Assembly (NCBI GenBank): GCA_905233775.1
Contig: CAJOEB010000013.1
Location: 1 to 12,682, forward strand
Reading direction: 5' to 3'
Source: an uncultured Alphaproteobacteria bacterium
GTDB lineage: Bacteria; Pseudomonadota; Alphaproteobacteria; UBA3830
DNA length: 12,682 nucleotides
Every line of letters begins with the position of its first letter. Positions within the stretch are counted from its first letter, which is position 1. A program made the translations under genes and the position numbers. A model generated the notes under the pieces. It saw nothing but the letters and a program-made list of their open reading frames with translations, made no database searches and was not told where the DNA came from. Positions 1-6,522 of this stretch are shown in pieces.

Positions 1-53
1 TCTTGAGACGGTTTTTGGAAAATGTCGACATATACAACGAAAATTCTCAAGGC

Positions 54-151
54 TTGTCCCGATAATTCTAATAAATGAGAAGACTACCTTACGAAAAAGA
101 ATTTGCTTGCGGAAAATTGTCCTGATAAGCCTGATAAATGAAAGGACTACC
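54..151 (+). repeat. two imperfect copies of a 35-bp unit, period 63 bp
   Basis: The unit at 54-88 (starting TTGTCCCGATAA, ending GACTACC) recurs at 117-151 with 29 of 35 bases matching. The 63-bp period equals 21 codons, so reading frame is preserved between copies. The spacer 91-118 also resembles the minus strand of the decayed transposase near 8122-8149 (23 of 28 bases by eye), so part of it may be an old IS1595 scrap. Confidence 0.6.
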
Positions 152-158
152 CCCCCCC
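150..158 (+). repeat. homopolymer run of nine C
   Basis: Nine consecutive C residues sit at the end of the second repeat copy in otherwise AT-rich DNA. It is the longest C or G run I see in the window. Such tracts slip during replication and are also prone to sequencing error. It lies where two open frames would be joined by one added base. Confidence 0.85.
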
Positions 159-267
159 GTGGGTGCTGGTGTTGTTACCGCTGTTAGAGAATGGTTTGAA
201 TGATATATTGTTCATCGGTAATGCTCTTATTATTGCTCTATTACTCTGCTGTTTTATCAAAAAATAG

Positions 268-543
268 TTAATAAAATGATAATGTCTTTGTAGTTCTTTT
301 TCGTAATTAGTTGACTAATTAGAACTTTGTAAAAGTAGTTGTTAGTTATTTTTAAATCCTGAGGATCAAAGTTTTCAAAAATGCTACATTTTTCTTTTGC
401 AAAAACCTGTTATCTGTAATAATTATTGAATAATTTTGAGTGAATTTTTTTTATCCTTGTTTTTCTTATAATTGCTATTATATTTTTTATTAAGGATCAT
501 AAAAATATTAATGACTATAAAAAAAATCGGAAGCATCAAACAC
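268..543. other. AT-rich non-coding stretch
   Basis: No convincing gene is seen between the hydrophobic frame ending at 267 and the leader of the small gene at 574. It contains a 7-bp AT stem (TAATTAG, loop TTGA, 304-321) and another (AAAAATG, loop CTA, 377-393). Neither has a clean T tract on its 3' side. A minus-strand open frame at 423-608 is low-complexity, Lys/Asn-rich and lacks support. Confidence 0.5.
457..484 (+). promoter_or_regulatory. possible sigma-70 promoter for the small secreted protein gene
   Basis: TTGTTT at 457-462 and TATATT at 479-484 are separated by 16 bases, upstream of the gene starting at 574. In DNA this rich in A and T such matches arise often by chance. Confidence 0.3.
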
Positions 544-567
544 ACCGATAAAGACCGATAAAGGAGG
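544..567 (+). promoter_or_regulatory. tandem ACCGATAAAG decamer running into a strong Shine-Dalgarno
   Basis: ACCGATAAAG occurs twice head to tail at 544-553 and 554-563, and the second copy runs into AAGGAGG at 561-567. The Shine-Dalgarno sits six bases before the ATG at 574 and is, with that of popZ, the strongest in the window. It fixes the start of the small gene and argues that the gene is translated. Confidence 0.7.
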
Positions 568-573
568 ATAAAA

Positions 574-768
574 ATGAATTTTAAGCAGTTTTTTCTATTT
601 ATATCCATCTTTTTTGGTAGCAGCTATGGATTTATTGAGCCGTATACTTCTTTTCCATTTGATACCAATATATCTGTGAATAGAGAAATAAATGCTCGCC
701 CATTGAGCTATTCTGCATTAAGTATGCCAAATATCGCTAATTCAGATGACAAAAGCAAAAATGCCTAG
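574..768 (+). CDS. small secreted protein of unknown function
   Basis: A 64-residue protein that I do not recognise. Residues 1-19 form a signal peptide: Asn, Phe and Lys at the N-terminus, then a Phe/Ile/Leu-rich core, and a small-residue Gly-Ser-Ser-Tyr-Gly region with likely cleavage near residue 19. The mature part would be about 45 residues, polar, without Cys and without a second membrane segment, ending in a charged Ser-Asp-Asp-Lys-Ser-Lys tail. The start is set by AAGGAGG six bases upstream. The gene stands alone and converges on popZ with only 17 bases between the stops. Its export and very strong translation signal suggest a secreted or periplasmic product made in quantity, possibly host-directed; that is inference. 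A chance open frame is less likely given the combined ribosome binding site and signal peptide. Confidence 0.65.
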   Translation: MNFKQFFLFISIFFGSSYGFIEPYTSFPFDTNISVNREINARPLSYSALSMPNIANSDDKSKNA

Positions 769-785
769 CACAAACGCATACGTAT

Positions 786-1268
786 CTATTTCTTTTTATA
801 CAGGAATTTTTTTACTTCCGCTTCAAGGATTTTTTCCATAACAGAAGGCAGATTTTGATCGATCCATTTTTTTAATAGCGGAGTTATAGCCTCTATTATC
901 AATTCATGCATAATGTTTTCTTGCTGTATATTGTTATTGTTTGAAGATAATGTTGGTTTTTCTTGCTTTAAGATTGGTATTTCATCCGCAATAGGTTCGA
1001 TAGTAGGTTCGATCTTAGAAGCACTAACATTTTTTATTTCTTTTTCCATATGCGGAGCATCTTCTTGTATCAGCTTTAAAAAAGAACTCATATCGTTGCT
1101 TTTTTTATTCTCTGTCTCATTCTTTTTCTTTATGCTTACGATACTTCCATCATCAGAAACCATATCAGTTAGCTCTAAAACAGGAGGTTCTTCGTCTATA
1201 ACCATTTTCTTTATTGATGATAAAACTTCATCCAAAGACATTTCTGACGTTTTTTTATTACTTTCCAT
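786..1268 (-). CDS. popZ: polar organising protein PopZ (DUF2497 family)
   Basis: A 160-residue acidic protein with PopZ architecture. The short N-terminal amphipathic segment (residues about 8-26, containing SLDEVLSSIKKMVIDEE) is the part that binds client proteins in known PopZ. A long low-complexity linker rich in Glu, Lys, Pro, Ser and Asn follows (about 27-115). The conserved C-terminal helical region (about 117-160, with ITPLLKKWIDQNLPSVMEKI) drives oligomerisation. In known Alphaproteobacteria PopZ forms a polar matrix that anchors the chromosome origin through ParB and gathers cell-cycle regulators. AAGGAGGTC lies just upstream of the ATG and overlaps the tolC stop, with only 10 bases between the genes, so popZ is very probably co-transcribed with and may be coupled to tolC. 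The tolC-popZ order is common in Alphaproteobacteria; valS, often next, is absent here. Confidence 0.9.
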   Translation of the reverse strand: MESNKKTSEMSLDEVLSSIKKMVIDEEPPVLELTDMVSDDGSIVSIKKKNETENKKSNDMSSFLKLIQEDAPHMEKEIKNVSASKIEPTIEPIADEIPILKQEKPTLSSNNNNIQQENIMHELIIEAITPLLKKWIDQNLPSVMEKILEAEVKKFLYKKK

Positions 1269-1278
1269 AATGACCTCC

Positions 1279-2715
1279 TTAACTCGCTATAATAGGTTGT
1301 TGTTTAACTTGTTGTTTAATATGATGATTATTATCTAACTGAGTTGTGTCCTGTTTATCTTGCTTATTTTTAGATCTAAGAACAGATTTCCTTATACTGG
1401 TTAGAATTGAGTTTACACTTAAATCTCCTGTCAATGAAAGCAAAGTAACAGCAGCTATTATTTTTTCTTTTTGAGATTTCGCAAGATTTATTCTCGATTC
1501 AAGTAAGTTGTTTTCTTTTGCCCAAATATCTGTGTTAGATTTTAATCCAAGCGCAGACTCTTCTATATCTCCTTCTGAGCTTAGCTCAGCGCTCTTTACT
1601 GCAGATCGGCTGGCTTCAATCATTGCTACGGCAGATTTATATCTGTTCCAGTAGACTACACAGTCTCTTTTTACTTTTAACACTGTATCTTCAGCTGAGA
1701 ATTTTGTTTTCATTGCTTCTTGATTGGCTATTTCTATCTGAGAATATGTATTACTGCCATTGCTATTGTTAAATATTGGTATAGTTACTGCAACAGTAGC
1801 AGAATAGTGCTGTGGATTGCTGTCAAATCCTCTTACTCCGTCTGTTCTTTCTTTTGATACTTGCTTACTCGCAGATAATGTTGCATCACAAGATGGAGAT
1901 AAACGACCTCTTGTTGCGTCTAAGTTCTTTAAAGCAGCTTGTTCTTGCAATTTCGCCATATTTATGGTGCTGTTAGATGTCATTGCGCGCGATATTAATT
2001 TATTAACTGATTCGGGAAGTTCAAAACGGAAGTCCGGAAGTTCCATATTGTTATCTGCTTTCAACCCTGTAAGTCGTTCAAATTCAGATTCTGCTGTCAT
2101 TAGTTCTGTTTCAGCGTTTATAAGAGAGTATATTGCAGCTTGGTATTTCGAATCTGCTTCTGCTACATCAGTTGGAGTAGACATTCCTGCTTCTAAACTG
2201 CTTTGTTGTGCTTTTAAGGTGTTTTCCAGGTTTGTAACCATCTTTTTCAATGCTTCAACTCGCTTTCGAGAAAACCAAATTTCTGTATATGCATTAACAA
2301 CATTAAGAACAAGACTTTGCTCTTCACTCTTTAGTTTATGGTATGCTGCATTATTAGAATGCTCAGCTGCTAACATGGTATTTGTAGTAGAAAAACCGCT
2401 GAACAAATTTTGGCTAAGTTCGATACGCATTGTCGTACCGGTTGATTCTGATTTGTGGTAATACTGATCGACAACGCTGTTACCTCGCCTATCTGTTCGC
2501 TCTCTGGATGTGGATATAACACCGTTGATACTTGGAAGATATGCCAAAACAGATTGTCTGAATCTTGCATCTGCCGCATTTTTATCCGTTTTATTAGCTG
2601 CCCATTCTTTGTTATTTAAAAAAGCTGCGACAAGAGCCTCTTCCAAGGTAATTGCCTGAACAGAAGAAAAAATTAGTGAAAACGCGATAAAAGAACAGCA
2701 ACAAAATTTTTTCAT
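1279..2715 (-). CDS. tolC: TolC family outer-membrane efflux protein
   Basis: A 478-residue outer-membrane channel subunit, about the length of E. coli TolC. Residues 1-21 are a signal peptide with a Cys triplet after MKKF and cleavage expected after Val-Gln-Ala21. The mature protein starts ITLEEAL, the usual opening of outer membrane efflux proteins. Two OEP repeats follow: the first about 22-225 (QNLFSGF at the first strand region, long Ala/Glu-rich helices), the second about 235-430 (LSPSCDATLSAS, TVAVTIPIFNN, then the helix ending LLSLTGDL). Family members trimerise and serve RND or ABC pumps and type I secretion. No inner-membrane partner gene is in the window. The tail (about 445-478) is Gln/Lys-rich. 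It lies 30 bases after gltX and 10 before popZ. The ribosome site is weak (GTGGTG region). Confidence 0.92.
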   Translation of the reverse strand: MKKFCCCSFIAFSLIFSSVQAITLEEALVAAFLNNKEWAANKTDKNAADARFRQSVLAYLPSINGVISTSRERTDRRGNSVVDQYYHKSESTGTTMRIELSQNLFSGFSTTNTMLAAEHSNNAAYHKLKSEEQSLVLNVVNAYTEIWFSRKRVEALKKMVTNLENTLKAQQSSLEAGMSTPTDVAEADSKYQAAIYSLINAETELMTAESEFERLTGLKADNNMELPDFRFELPESVNKLISRAMTSNSTINMAKLQEQAALKNLDATRGRLSPSCDATLSASKQVSKERTDGVRGFDSNPQHYSATVAVTIPIFNNSNGSNTYSQIEIANQEAMKTKFSAEDTVLKVKRDCVVYWNRYKSAVAMIEASRSAVKSAELSSEGDIEESALGLKSNTDIWAKENNLLESRINLAKSQKEKIIAAVTLLSLTGDLSVNSILTSIRKSVLRSKNKQDKQDTTQLDNNHHIKQQVKQQPIIAS

Positions 2716-2745
2716 AAAACACCACTACAACTTATTACATACATT

Positions 2746-4155
2746 TTACGATCCTAAAGCAATATTTAGTCGTTTTAATGATTCATCTTTACCGAAAGCA
2801 AACAGCATTTCGAATATTCCCGGCGTAATTTTGCGTCCACTTAGTACAGCACGCAAAGGCTGAGCGATTTTTCCAAACGAAAGCTCTTTATTTGCAGCTA
2901 AAACATGGAGACAATGGTCAAGATTTTCTTCTGTCCAATCGGATAGCTCTCGCAATGCATCGTAAATATCCTTGAGAATGCTGAGTATTGCCTTATCAGC
3001 TGGAACAGACGGCGTATAATCTTCCGTATAAATAGACGCCATATCATTTAATTCAATTGTTGTTTTTGCTCTTTGTTTTAGACCATTCATGCCCAGCAAT
3101 AATCGTTGTTGTTTTTCATCGGAAATCTGCTTCTGAAACTTCATTATAATACCGAGTAATCTTTTATTATCCGCGTTCTTAATGTAGTATGAATTCAGTT
3201 TTTCCATCTTCTGAAAATCCAAACGTGATGCAGATTTACCTAGGTTATCTGTCGTAAACCATTCAATAGCTTGTTGCATTGATATTATTTCATCATTTCC
3301 ATGTGACCAACCGAGCCGCAAAAGGCAATTGCAAACGGCTTCCGGAAGGAACCCCATATCACGATAAGCTTCAACACCAAGAGCTCCATGACGTTTCGAT
3401 AATTTTGCACCATCCGGTCCATGTATCAATGGAATGTGTCCGTATTTTGGCGTATCCCAACCGAAGGCGTTGTAAATTTGTATTTGGCGAAATGTATTCG
3501 TAAGATGATCATCGCCACGAACTACGTGAGTTACACCCATGTCATGATCATCGACCACAACGGACAACATAAATGTCGGAGTACCATCGCTGCGTACCAA
3601 AATCATATCATCAAGCTGAGAATTCGCTACGATAACAGTACCTTGAACTATATCATGCAGAGTTGTTTCGCCGTCAAGAGGAGCTTTCAGGCGGATAACA
3701 GGATTAATGCCTGCGGGAGCTGTTTTCGGATCGCGATCTCTCCACATTCCGTTATATTTCGGCGAAACTCCGCGTTGTTTTGCGTCTTCGCGCATAGCTT
3801 CTAGTTCTTCCGGTGTACAGTAGCAGTAATAAGCTTTTCCTTGATCAACAAGATTTTTTGCAAGATCAACATGGTGCTGCGCTCTGGAAAACTGAAACAC
3901 AGGATCTTCATCCCAATCTAATCCAAGCCATTTCAAACCATTAAAAATCGCATCAACTGCTTCTTGAGTTGATCTAGCGCGATCTGTATCTTCAATTCTC
4001 AACAGAAACTTGCCTTTATAGTGTCGAGCCAACAGCCAGTTAAATAACGCCGTTCTTGCTCCGCCTATGTGCAGAAAACCGGTAGGAGAAGGTGCAAATC
4101 TCGTGACAACCTTCTGTGATGAATTAAATGCTTCTGAACTACTGCGGTTTTCCAT
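2746..4155 (-). CDS. gltX: glutamate--tRNA ligase
   Basis: A 469-residue class I aminoacyl-tRNA synthetase that charges tRNA-Glu in the cytoplasm. The signature FAPSPTGFLHIGGARTALF carries the HIGH-type motif at 29-32. RIEDTDRARS (about 53-62) is typical of the glutamyl enzyme, and KLSKRHG at 251-257 is the KMSKS-type loop. Anticodon-binding helices occupy the C-terminal third. Length is normal for a bacterial GluRS. The conserved core begins near residue 17, so the first 15 residues are a non-conserved extension and the true start could be slightly internal. Many Alphaproteobacteria carry two gltX copies; whether this one is strictly Glu-specific cannot be told. It heads the gltX-tolC-popZ set and is divergent from comEC, with the MITE-like element in the shared intergenic region. 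The ribosome site is weak. Confidence 0.95.
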   Translation of the reverse strand: MENRSSSEAFNSSQKVVTRFAPSPTGFLHIGGARTALFNWLLARHYKGKFLLRIEDTDRARSTQEAVDAIFNGLKWLGLDWDEDPVFQFSRAQHHVDLAKNLVDQGKAYYCYCTPEELEAMREDAKQRGVSPKYNGMWRDRDPKTAPAGINPVIRLKAPLDGETTLHDIVQGTVIVANSQLDDMILVRSDGTPTFMLSVVVDDHDMGVTHVVRGDDHLTNTFRQIQIYNAFGWDTPKYGHIPLIHGPDGAKLSKRHGALGVEAYRDMGFLPEAVCNCLLRLGWSHGNDEIISMQQAIEWFTTDNLGKSASRLDFQKMEKLNSYYIKNADNKRLLGIIMKFQKQISDEKQQRLLLGMNGLKQRAKTTIELNDMASIYTEDYTPSVPADKAILSILKDIYDALRELSDWTEENLDHCLHVLAANKELSFGKIAQPLRAVLSGRKITPGIFEMLFAFGKDESLKRLNIALGS

Positions 4156-4190
4156 GATTTGTGTTTACCTATAATAAATTATTTATGAGC

Positions 4191-4219
4191 ATTATATATT
4201 TTAAAATGGTTCTTGACCA
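4191..4219 (-). promoter_or_regulatory. possible gltX promoter using the MITE end
   Basis: On the minus strand TGGTCA (4219-4214) and a perfect TATAAT (4196-4191) are separated by 17 bases, 35 bases before the gltX ATG. The -10 box lies in host DNA and the -35 box lies inside the terminal repeat of the MITE-like element. Prediction by eye only. Confidence 0.4.
4200..4207. repeat. left target site duplication TTTAAAAT
   Basis: The eight bases abutting the left terminal repeat are TTTAAAAT, identical to 4357-4364 on the other side. Eight bases is the duplication length of IS1595-family insertions. The motif is AT-rich, so chance identity is possible. Confidence 0.6.
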
Positions 4220-4356
4220 GATTAGAGGGGATAAGATCTGAGATTAGTTAATAACAATTTGTAAATATTTTTATTATGATGGTTGAAACGCTATTCTGTT
4301 TCTTTCAAGTGTAAGTTGATTTTTTTACATGTAATTCCCCTCTCTAGTCTAGAACC
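4208..4356. mobile_element. MITE-like non-coding element with IS1595-type terminal inverted repeats
   Basis: The left end reads GGTTCTTGACCAGATTAGAG and continues GGGAT. The reverse complement of the right end reads GGTTCTAGACTAGAGAGGGG and continues AAT. The two match with small gaps over about 23 bases. The 149-bp body has no open frame. The ends resemble those of the decayed IS1595 element further right (GGCTCTAGACCAGCAT), so a related transposase could have mobilised it. Exact 8-bp direct repeats flank it. It fills most of the 257-bp gap between the divergent gltX and comEC starts and so lies among their promoters. Confidence 0.65.
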
Positions 4357-4364
4357 TTTAAAAT
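4357..4364. repeat. right target site duplication TTTAAAAT
   Basis: Directly follows the right terminal repeat and is identical to the eight bases before the left one. Confidence 0.6.
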
Positions 4365-4412
4365 TTAGGTAGTAAATGAGAACAGTAATAAGCGCGAGAT
4401 AAAGATTATCGA

Positions 4413-6470
4413 ATGAAAAAACAATCATTTATGACTTTACTGAATGCAATTAGCGATTTTTTTGAAGAAGAAAAGTATCGGTTGCCCAATTTTATTCCCA
4501 TGGGTATCGGAATAGGAATTTGCGTTTATTTTTCGTTGAGTAATGAGCCTTCTTTTCTTTTAAATTGCTGTGTGTTTGCAATAACTGTCATTGCGTTTAT
4601 TGCACATAAAATATGGACTAAACAAAATCAAGATATCTCTCTGATTTATACAAGCTATACAAATGTCTATAAGAATGTCGTGAACTTTCTTCTGTTGTCA
4701 GCTTTGTTGATAAGCCTTGGTTTCCTGATTTCTCAAATACGAACAATGCACGTTAATACATTTATGATTAATGAAGATATAAAAAAACCAATATCTTTTG
4801 TAGCTACAATAGAATCATGTGAAAAAACAGAAAAAGGACTAAAATTTATAGTTTCAGATACAAAAAGAAAATATGATGATTGGGCAGGGAATTTGTGCAA
4901 AAAATTCAGCAAACTGCATTTAATTTGGATTGGGGAGAAGGCCAGAGAATCTGTTTCCGACTATACTCCTGGAACACGCGTGCTTTTTCGAGCAATGCTC
5001 TCACCAATTCGACCACAAGCATTTCCGGGAGCATATGATTTTCGAAAACAGCAGTTTTTCAAAGGAATAAGCGCCAGAGGATTTGTTATAAAACCGCCAA
5101 AGATACTTCAAAACTGCGAACAACCAACCATAAAAGTCTACATAGAACAATTAAGACATAAAATCGATAAAACTATCGAAAAATATTTGCCGAAACACAC
5201 TGCGGCAATTGCAAAAGCGTTAACGACAGGGAATACAGCAGGAATAACAAAACAGGTGAGAGCGAATTTTTCGAGTTCGGGAACAGCACACGTATTAGCG
5301 ATTTCGGGATTGCACATAGGCATTATCGGATTCTTCATTTTCTGGCTTTTCCGTGTGATTTTATGCTTTTTCCCACGTATTTCGATGTTCTACGATACGA
5401 AAAAAATAGCGGCAATTGCTTCTTGGATTGCAGTGTTGCTTTATTTGCAGATTTCCGGATGCTCTGTTTCATCGATCCGCGCATTTATTATGCATACAAT
5501 CATAATCATTGCGATATTGCTCAACAGAACACCGCTTACAATGCGTTCAGTAGCTATAGCCGCAACTATTATTATGCTATCCACGCCTGAAGTAATAATG
5601 TTTCCGAGCTTTCAAATGTCGTTTGGCGCCGTTATTGCAATAATTGCTTACGTCGAAAGCGAATTGCAAATGCCGAAATTTCTCAAATGGTTGTCTGAAG
5701 TAGTTGCTGTAACCATAATTGCATCTATTCCAACGTCTATTATATCTGTATCGGTATTTAATCAGTTGACGCTCAACAGCATTTTGGCAAATATCGTATG
5801 TATTCCTTTGATGACGTTTTTCATTATGCCAATGTTGATGTTCGCTCTATTTTTGATGATATTTGGCGCGGCACGTCCGATAATTATGCTCGCCGGGTAT
5901 GGGATTGATCTGCTTGCAAAAATAGCTGAAGAAACTGCAAAATTGCCGGGATCATTGTTTGTTATGCATACACCTACAAATGTTACGTTTGGAATAATTA
6001 TCGTGTCGTTCCTGATATTCACGCTTATTCAGCATAAAATCCGTTTTGTCGGTCTTTTAGGAATTTTTGGCGGCTTAGTTCTTTACTCCATTCAGCCACT
6101 ACCAGATATTTTTGTATCTCCACATGCTAAAGTTGTTGGGATAAGAACGGATGATTGTGTTTGCTTCAGTCATTTGGGGTATTTCCGTTCTATGGCTGAC
6201 AGTTGGAGTCGATCGGTTGGTTTTGGTAAACGCGAAAATTTTAAATCTAGCGCATGTTCAAAATTTGTTACAAAATTGGAAGACAATACATACGCAACTA
6301 AGATCAAAGGAAAAATGATTATTGTTACAAATAATGATAAATATAAAAATCCGAATATTGATCTTTTGTTTATCCTAAATAAAGAAAGAAATAATCAATC
6401 AAAAATTATATTTCTTGATGATGATATAATAAAAAAGGACGTCCAAAAAATCAGACGTCCATGGAGCTAA
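4413..6470 (+). CDS. comEC: ComEC/Rec2 family DNA uptake channel protein
   Basis: A 685-residue inner-membrane protein of the ComEC family, which forms the channel that passes single-stranded DNA into the cytoplasm during transformation. Two or three membrane segments lie within 28-110. A DUF4131-like soluble domain follows (about 120-230), with the typical PxAFPGAYDFRKQ at 201-213. The Competence domain begins near 260, and its hallmark HVLAISGLHIG is at 293-303, followed by many membrane helices to about 570. The C-terminal part (about 575-685) is soluble and short, with no metallo-beta-lactamase HxHxDH motif, unlike Bacillus ComEC but like many alphaproteobacterial members. It is divergent from gltX, a conserved neighbourhood in Alphaproteobacteria, and converges on the HEIGH protein gene. 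No other competence gene is in the window. The ribosome site is weak, so the exact start is less sure. Confidence 0.93.
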   Translation: MKKQSFMTLLNAISDFFEEEKYRLPNFIPMGIGIGICVYFSLSNEPSFLLNCCVFAITVIAFIAHKIWTKQNQDISLIYTSYTNVYKNVVNFLLLSALLISLGFLISQIRTMHVNTFMINEDIKKPISFVATIESCEKTEKGLKFIVSDTKRKYDDWAGNLCKKFSKLHLIWIGEKARESVSDYTPGTRVLFRAMLSPIRPQAFPGAYDFRKQQFFKGISARGFVIKPPKILQNCEQPTIKVYIEQLRHKIDKTIEKYLPKHTAAIAKALTTGNTAGITKQVRANFSSSGTAHVLAISGLHIGIIGFFIFWLFRVILCFFPRISMFYDTKKIAAIASWIAVLLYLQISGCSVSSIRAFIMHTIIIIAILLNRTPLTMRSVAIAATIIMLSTPEVIMFPSFQMSFGAVIAIIAYVESELQMPKFLKWLSEVVAVTIIASIPTSIISVSVFNQLTLNSILANIVCIPLMTFFIMPMLMFALFLMIFGAARPIIMLAGYGIDLLAKIAEETAKLPGSLFVMHTPTNVTFGIIIVSFLIFTLIQHKIRFVGLLGIFGGLVLYSIQPLPDIFVSPHAKVVGIRTDDCVCFSHLGYFRSMADSWSRSVGFGKRENFKSSACSKFVTKLEDNTYATKIKGKMIIVTNNDKYKNPNIDLLFILNKERNNQSKIIFLDDDIIKKDVQKIRRPWS

Positions 6471-6503
6471 TATAAATGGAGTTAATAATAATAAGAACAA
6501 AGA

Positions 6504-6522
6504 ATTAATTGACCCAATTAAT
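6504..6522 (-). terminator. possible terminator hairpin of the HEIGH protein gene
   Basis: ATTAATTG and CAATTAAT form an 8-bp stem with a 3-base loop, overlapping the stop codon of the minus-strand gene. On that strand TCTTTGTTCTTATT follows, which is T-rich but interrupted. The stem is mostly A-T pairs, so it would be weak. Confidence 0.35.

Larger units (their letters stand above)
2..267 (+). pseudogene. possible broken reading frame across a C9 tract, 5' end outside window
   Basis: One frame is open from the left edge to a TAG at 185-187 (62 codons, no start seen). A second frame, open from 142 to a TAG at 265-267, encodes a hydrophobic C-terminal stretch containing ILFIGNALIIALLLCCFIKK, which resembles a membrane anchor. 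The two frames meet at the run of nine C at 150-158; ten C would join them into one frame. Extending the second frame upstream instead meets TGA at 76-78 and 139-141, at equivalent places of the two repeat copies. I do not recognise the product. It could be a decayed gene, a phase-variable gene caught in the off state, a sequencing indel, or simply non-coding DNA. Confidence 0.25.

Noticed and set aside
76..141. Recoded TGA (Trp) at equivalent positions in the two repeats
   Set aside because: Every confident gene in the window reads through without internal TGA and uses TGG for Trp, so the standard bacterial code applies.
54..151. CRISPR-like repeat-spacer pattern
   Set aside because: Only two imperfect 35-bp copies, no further units and no cas genes; the period equals a whole number of codons, which fits a coding repeat better.
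304..321. AT inverted repeat TAATTAG-TTGA-CTAATTA
   Set aside because: Weak all-AT stem with no T tract on its 3' side on either strand and no gene end beside it; expected by chance in such DNA.
377..393. AAAAATG-CTA-CATTTTT stem as a terminator
   Set aside because: Only one G-C pair and no gene ending just upstream.
913..1338. 141-codon plus-strand open frame opposite popZ
   Set aside because: Antisense shadow of popZ and the end of tolC; Ser/Phe/Ile-rich composition and no ribosome site.
1817..2461. 214-codon plus-strand open frame opposite tolC
   Set aside because: Shadow of the well-supported TolC protein; no family features.
6437..6460. GGACGTC / GACGTCC hairpin at the 3' end of comEC
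   Set aside because: The 7-bp stem with a 10-base loop lies inside the comEC coding sequence and has no T tract after it, so it does not qualify as an intrinsic terminator; it may be a chance palindrome.
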